Source: Plectrocnemia conspersa (taxonomy: Eukaryota > Arthropoda > Insecta > Trichoptera > Polycentropodidae). From it: a DNA stretch of 64,000 nucleotides. The notes beneath the pieces were generated by a model. The model had not been told where the DNA came from. It did not search any database and saw only the letters and a list, made by a program, of their open reading frames with translations. The stretch covers positions 496,001 to 560,000 of the forward strand of contig VTFK01000344.1 in assembly GCA_009617715.1 (NCBI GenBank). The letters are read 5' to 3'. Within the stretch, counting starts at the first letter, position 1; each line of letters starts with the position of its first letter. The translations under genes were made by a program, and so were the position numbers. Positions 59,816 to 64,000 of this stretch are shown here, piece after piece.

Positions 59816-61921
59816 TTATAGACCTATAATGGGACTCAAAATATATTGAGTTAAAAACAGTGATTTAATTTATTTAAAGAAAATATGTAAAAAAAAACTT
59901 TAGTTTGAGAACCATGGATATCAATTTACACGTCTAGGTTTAGAGCGGCTGATACGTAATCTGTAATCCAAGGATGGATTAACAGATTTTACGACGAATT
60001 CTAGTAATTTAACAATTCCGGATAAAATGGTTAGGAAATACTAAATCTTTTCACCGTAATATATTGATAGAAGTATATTTGAGTAACTCATGAAATAAAA
60101 TCGTCAAGTCATTTAAAATAGCTTAAAAAATAGAAAATATAATGGGGATGACATAGATGGACTTCTAAATTTTAAATTAATCCTTTTCTTTCGACACATT
60201 AAGTTAGTAAAAAAATAATGAACAACATATTCTACTTATTGTATCGCTTAAGAAACAGATCGATATTTCTTTAACATATAAGCGATAATAAAAAATGACT
60301 CAAAAGAAACACCCAGGTAAAAATAAGCGTATAATCGTTGTTGAGCTTTTCGAGTTTGAAGTGAAAAGGATAGACAGGGTCACATTGAGAAAACTACGAT
60401 CCGTCTCTCGCAAAGTATGCAACACAAAACAGTCTGGCCGAACGGAACGCGGGTAACCATAAAATCGCGAGACTGCCGGTCGTTATGTCAACTTTGTCAA
60501 TTAACGAGGTCGCAAAGAGTCGACTTAAATATTAGATATGTTTCCTTAATAACGACTGGTAATGTCTATTGATAAAATCGGCAACCTTGGCGAGTGTCAC
60601 GATAATGGAAATGCACGATAATATAAAGAGCCATCTGTACATATAAGTACTATTAAAAAAGATGCCCCAGTACATTGCGATACAAGTCGTGTTTGTTTTA
60701 TTGTACTTTTTCATAATTTATTGAACTAACCTTGCGCTGTAAAGACACGAAAGGTTATTAATCTCGATAATGCTATTTATTTCAATATACATATATGCAC
60801 AACGACAATTATAATACTATGCAAATACAAATAGGGTTGCATATAATGCGTTTAATTAACCTTTTGTACTCCCCTTTTGGCTTATTATAACAGCGACTTA
60901 TAACTGACATTGCAAACATAACTCCAGTATTGACTAGACGATATTAATATGATATTGCATGAAAACTAAGTTTTCTTTATGGCATAATTAAGTTTGTTTT
61001 TAACATTGAGAGCTCATTTTTAACTTTATGAACAAAAAGAGTATAGTTCAAAGACTCTTAGAAACGATCGAATCGTAAATGAATTTGTAACATTCTTAGA
61101 AAATCGTATCAAAAATGTGTTAGAACAGGTGGACACCCTATTGGCAAGGACGATGCGGTTATTTCAGTCGATATTGCTAACGAGAAGGTCGTCTCGTGTA
61201 CGAATGAAACGTGCGAGTGTAACGTACGAATCCTTCTCGTATAACAAATAATATAACATTATGTACATTAAAATAATTCGATGAAATAAATTGGGCGTAT
61301 CGCACGAGTTACGTTATGCCATTATTATCTATCTAACCTTGCGATTGTGCGACTGTCGTTATGCACGAATATTTTGAGAATGCTGCACTCACACGATACA
61401 ACAATATGCATAAACGAAAATCGAAACGACGATCGTGCCAGGTACTCGGCGTGTTCGGAGATAATAAAATACCTCTCAAAATCTCGTATTATATGAACAA
61501 TAAGTACACACGCCCCAGAGTATGCATCTGTGAAAACATAACAAACGGATAATTGAAAACAATCACCGTAATAAAGACACAATAGTGTCATTTAAGCGTA
61601 TATAAACTTGACATTGAAACATTTATGTTTTTCACCTCCCCGGAGACTCGTAAAGTTATCTCTGAGGCGAGACAGAACGAATTAAGACTCAGTGTGTGTT
61701 TACGATTGTATTTATCCGATTTAAGTTTCGTTAGACGAGGCTCCTCACCATTCAATAGCAAATCAAAGGAATTTTTGAGCATTGTCATATCCACGCTGTC
61801 TATTGACAGAGGAATAGAGTCGCTTTCACAATTTTTTATCTCAGTAGCGACACAAACTTTAGAAAATAGCTATAGTATACAATATTACAGACACATGGGC
61901 TGTAAAAGTCTATACTCAATT
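59816..61921. other. Intergenic or intronic, no supported exon
   Basis: CpG-richer patches at 60340-60530 and 61140-61760 could hold exons of the gene starting at 57262, but no exon with matching phase and splice sites could be established. Confidence 0.3.
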
Positions 61922-62212
61922 TGCGTTAACACAGTCAGTTCGAGAGCTATCCATTTAATCATTATTCATAATTGAGAAAAAAAAATAGGAGTTTGGGTTT
62001 ACGCCCCCTACTATCAGCTCTAAAGCACACGATACGGATATACGTTCGATATATAAAATAAATATAAAAAATGTAGTACTGTAATTTCTATAAATTTATT
62101 CGAAATACGAGCATATCGAACGTAAATCCGTATCATGTGTTTTAGAGCTAATAGTAGGAACGTAAACCCAAACTTTCCATCTTTCTCAACTATGAATAAC
62201 GATAAAATGGAT
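61922..62212. repeat. Fold-back element with arms of about 110 bases
   Basis: The left arm (61937-62054) and the right arm (about 62110-62212) are inverted copies around a spacer of roughly 55-60 bases. Examples are TTTACGCCCCCTACTATCAG against CTAATAGTAGGAACGTAAAC, and ACGATACGGATATACGTTCG against CGAACGTAAATCCGTATC. Confidence 0.8.
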
Positions 62213-63334
62213 AGAACTGAGAAAATGTCGATTTACAGCGAGAATATTTTTAAAAATTCACGAAATCGCTGAGAACATATTAATTTTAAGAAATAAATAT
62301 AAAGTTTAAAACATGTATTGATCACACACTATAAGAAAAAAACAAGCTGATAATAAATCATACTAAAACTCATTATTTTTTTTATTAATAACACAGATAA
62401 AATATTTAAACTAAAAATGAACAATGAAAACCAAATAAAGGATAATTGCTATTGGAATATTATACAGATTCAATACATTCTCCCAAGTGCTACTGTTTGG
62501 GATGTAGTGCCAAATATCGAATTGCTCATCTTAAATATATGCAAAATGGAAGGAATCTTTAAAGACAGCGGAAAATAATATTTTCAATATAGTAATTATT
62601 AAACTAGAGAAGATTAAATTAACAAGAAATCTATTGATTCAGTAAGCTGCTTGTTACATCAATCGTCAAATGATTGTAATTATCAGTAAATATAAAATAA
62701 TCGAAGTAGTTCATGTATGCTTCATATTTAACAATATTGGGTATCATTATATTTGTTATGTTAACCAAATAGATTTTTTGAACTGCAAAACTCATGGTGG
62801 AAATGAGATTGCAAGATTTTGTTGAAAATATTTGCGTTGACATTCAAGACGCTTGTATACAATTTCTGCATAAAGGAATAGAAAATTATTCATTAATGAT
62901 GTTATAGCAGTACCAACTTTTTGTGATCCAGAAATTTTATGTAGAACCTCTGCTCATAATATCAGTGAGCTAACTAGTGATTTCATTGTTTCATGTTATC
63001 TATACAGATGAATAATAATTTAATAATGTGGGTGACAAAAAACGTTCAATATAAAATACCGAGGATTAATTGGTAGTAAAGATTTAGTAAACGTATTCGA
63101 ATAAAACGCTAAGGTTCCATTTAATCACTCATATTTTATTTATTTTATTTTATATATAGTATATATAAATCGGTGATACCTGAAAAAAACAGGTTTTAAT
63201 TCCATATGGATCTTAGTATCTGGGAGAACGAAAATAGTGATTTTTATTTAATTATAATTCTGATCGAATATCACAGATTAGGTTTTCCTAAATTTTCCTA
63301 TTCTCGTGTATTATTAATTAAAATATTTACCCTC
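62213..63334. other. AT-rich sequence without a gene
   Basis: Nothing recognisable; short open frames are as expected by chance. The right edge may include decayed N-terminal parts of the Tigger-like element. Confidence 0.35.
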
Positions 63335-63563
63335 GCTGTAACGCATTACTGTTGATTATTATAATCAAAAAAGAGCATGGATGGATAGAGATCTTCGAAG
63401 ATTGGTTCAAACTAAAGGTGTTCCTGAAGTGAGATATATTTTAAAAAGTATAGGTTTGCCACAGAAAGTAGTATCGTTAATAGACAATGCTCCTTCTCAT
63501 CCGAATGCATGGTTGCAATTTTTTTACAAAAATTACTCTTGCCGAGTAAAATCAATGGCTTAA
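63335..63563 (+). pseudogene. Tigger/pogo-like DDE transposase fragment
   Basis: The frame reads YYNQKRAWMDRDLRRLVQ, VPEVRYILKSIGLPQKVV and SLIDNAPSHPNA. The last contains the second catalytic Asp of the DDE_1 superfamily (Tigger, pogo, Jerky) in its usual LLDNAPSHP setting. The frame then loses similarity and stops at 63561-63563. No terminal repeats were seen. Confidence 0.75.
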
Positions 63564-64000
63564 TCACTTTTAGGAAAATTTACATAACGTGAAAATATAT
63601 GTAATTGATTCTATAAAATTAAAAATGTTTTGAAAATATCATTCGGGAAAACATTTGATCGTGATTCAAATGATCCGGGATTTTAATGTTAGAATGGTGT
63701 GGATATCGTTTCTCTTGTCATTAAAACAGAAGATACAAATGATACTAATAATTTCATTAGTCACAAAACGGCACTGACTTGACTGGACTACATCGGCCAA
63801 AGGTGATATACTGGTATATTATATAACTGCACCATAAAATAATATTATCATATCTTAATATGATTAAGACGCATTTTTTTTGCTGTGACGTAATTTATCA
63901 ACCGCAGGAATCGAGTCATATGAACGTTTATATATTAATATTAATTTAATGTAAACAACGGTTTAATATTTGAGTATCTTTATCAACCATGTAAGGTGAA

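Noticed and set aside
61625..61975. 116-residue plus-strand open frame
   Set aside because: Its 3' part runs into the fold-back repeat at 61922, and no domain or splice context supports it.
1..64000. CRISPR arrays, operons or other prokaryotic systems
   Set aside because: The genes have introns and animal-type products. The repeats are transposon-derived, without regular spacers.

Overview
The window looks like nuclear DNA of an insect. It is AT-rich, genes are split by GT-AG introns, and CpG dinucleotides are common in scattered GC-rich islands. The best-conserved gene encodes a MATH-BTB protein closer to the insect roadkill (rdx) form than to vertebrate SPOP. A hymenopteran such as an ant or wasp fits the base composition, but that is only an inference.

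Four genes are supported. HYPK (5191-5698, +, three exons) encodes a small UBA-domain partner of the NatA N-terminal acetyltransferase. A six-exon gene (11334-16572, +) encodes a type I single-pass membrane protein with eight extracellular cysteines and three cytoplasmic PPxY motifs. I cannot name it. roadkill/SPOP (21401-30249, -, five coding exons) is a complete Cullin-3 substrate adaptor of 376 residues, and its 5' UTR exons probably lie further right. A fourth gene starts at 57262 (+). Two coding exons are visible, one of only 39 bases, and it continues rightward; I do not recognise it. Each gene is independent; nothing suggests an operon or shared pathway, although PPxY proteins and rdx both act in ubiquitin ligase biology.

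The rest is mostly repeat-derived. There are decayed hAT transposases (3812-4546, 7090-8155), mariner remnants (9790-10240, 31182-31570, 59670-59815) and a Tigger/pogo-like fragment (63335-63563). hAT-type MITEs with 8-base target duplications lie at 6568-6879 and 31810-32231. Many TTAA-flanked piggyBac-type MITEs are present. A dispersed modular family ending in a long fold-back palindrome recurs about eight times. Tandem duplications sit at 42.36-42.66 kb and 55.18-55.48 kb, and a decayed array of units about 0.26-0.38 kb long lies at 17.0-18.4 kb. Some of these are nested, and one insertion can be checked against an empty paralogous site inside the same window.

Layout: 1-5 kb repeats and a hAT pseudogene; 5.2-5.95 kb HYPK; 6-11 kb transposon remnants; 11.3-16.7 kb the PPxY membrane protein gene with repeats in its third intron; 17-18.5 kb tandem array; 19.5-30.25 kb rdx with a long AT-rich 3' flank; 30.6-57 kb mostly repeats and GC-rich islands that may hold rdx promoters or 5' exons; 57.26 kb onward the unidentified gene and further repeats. 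No tRNA, rRNA or CRISPR was found.
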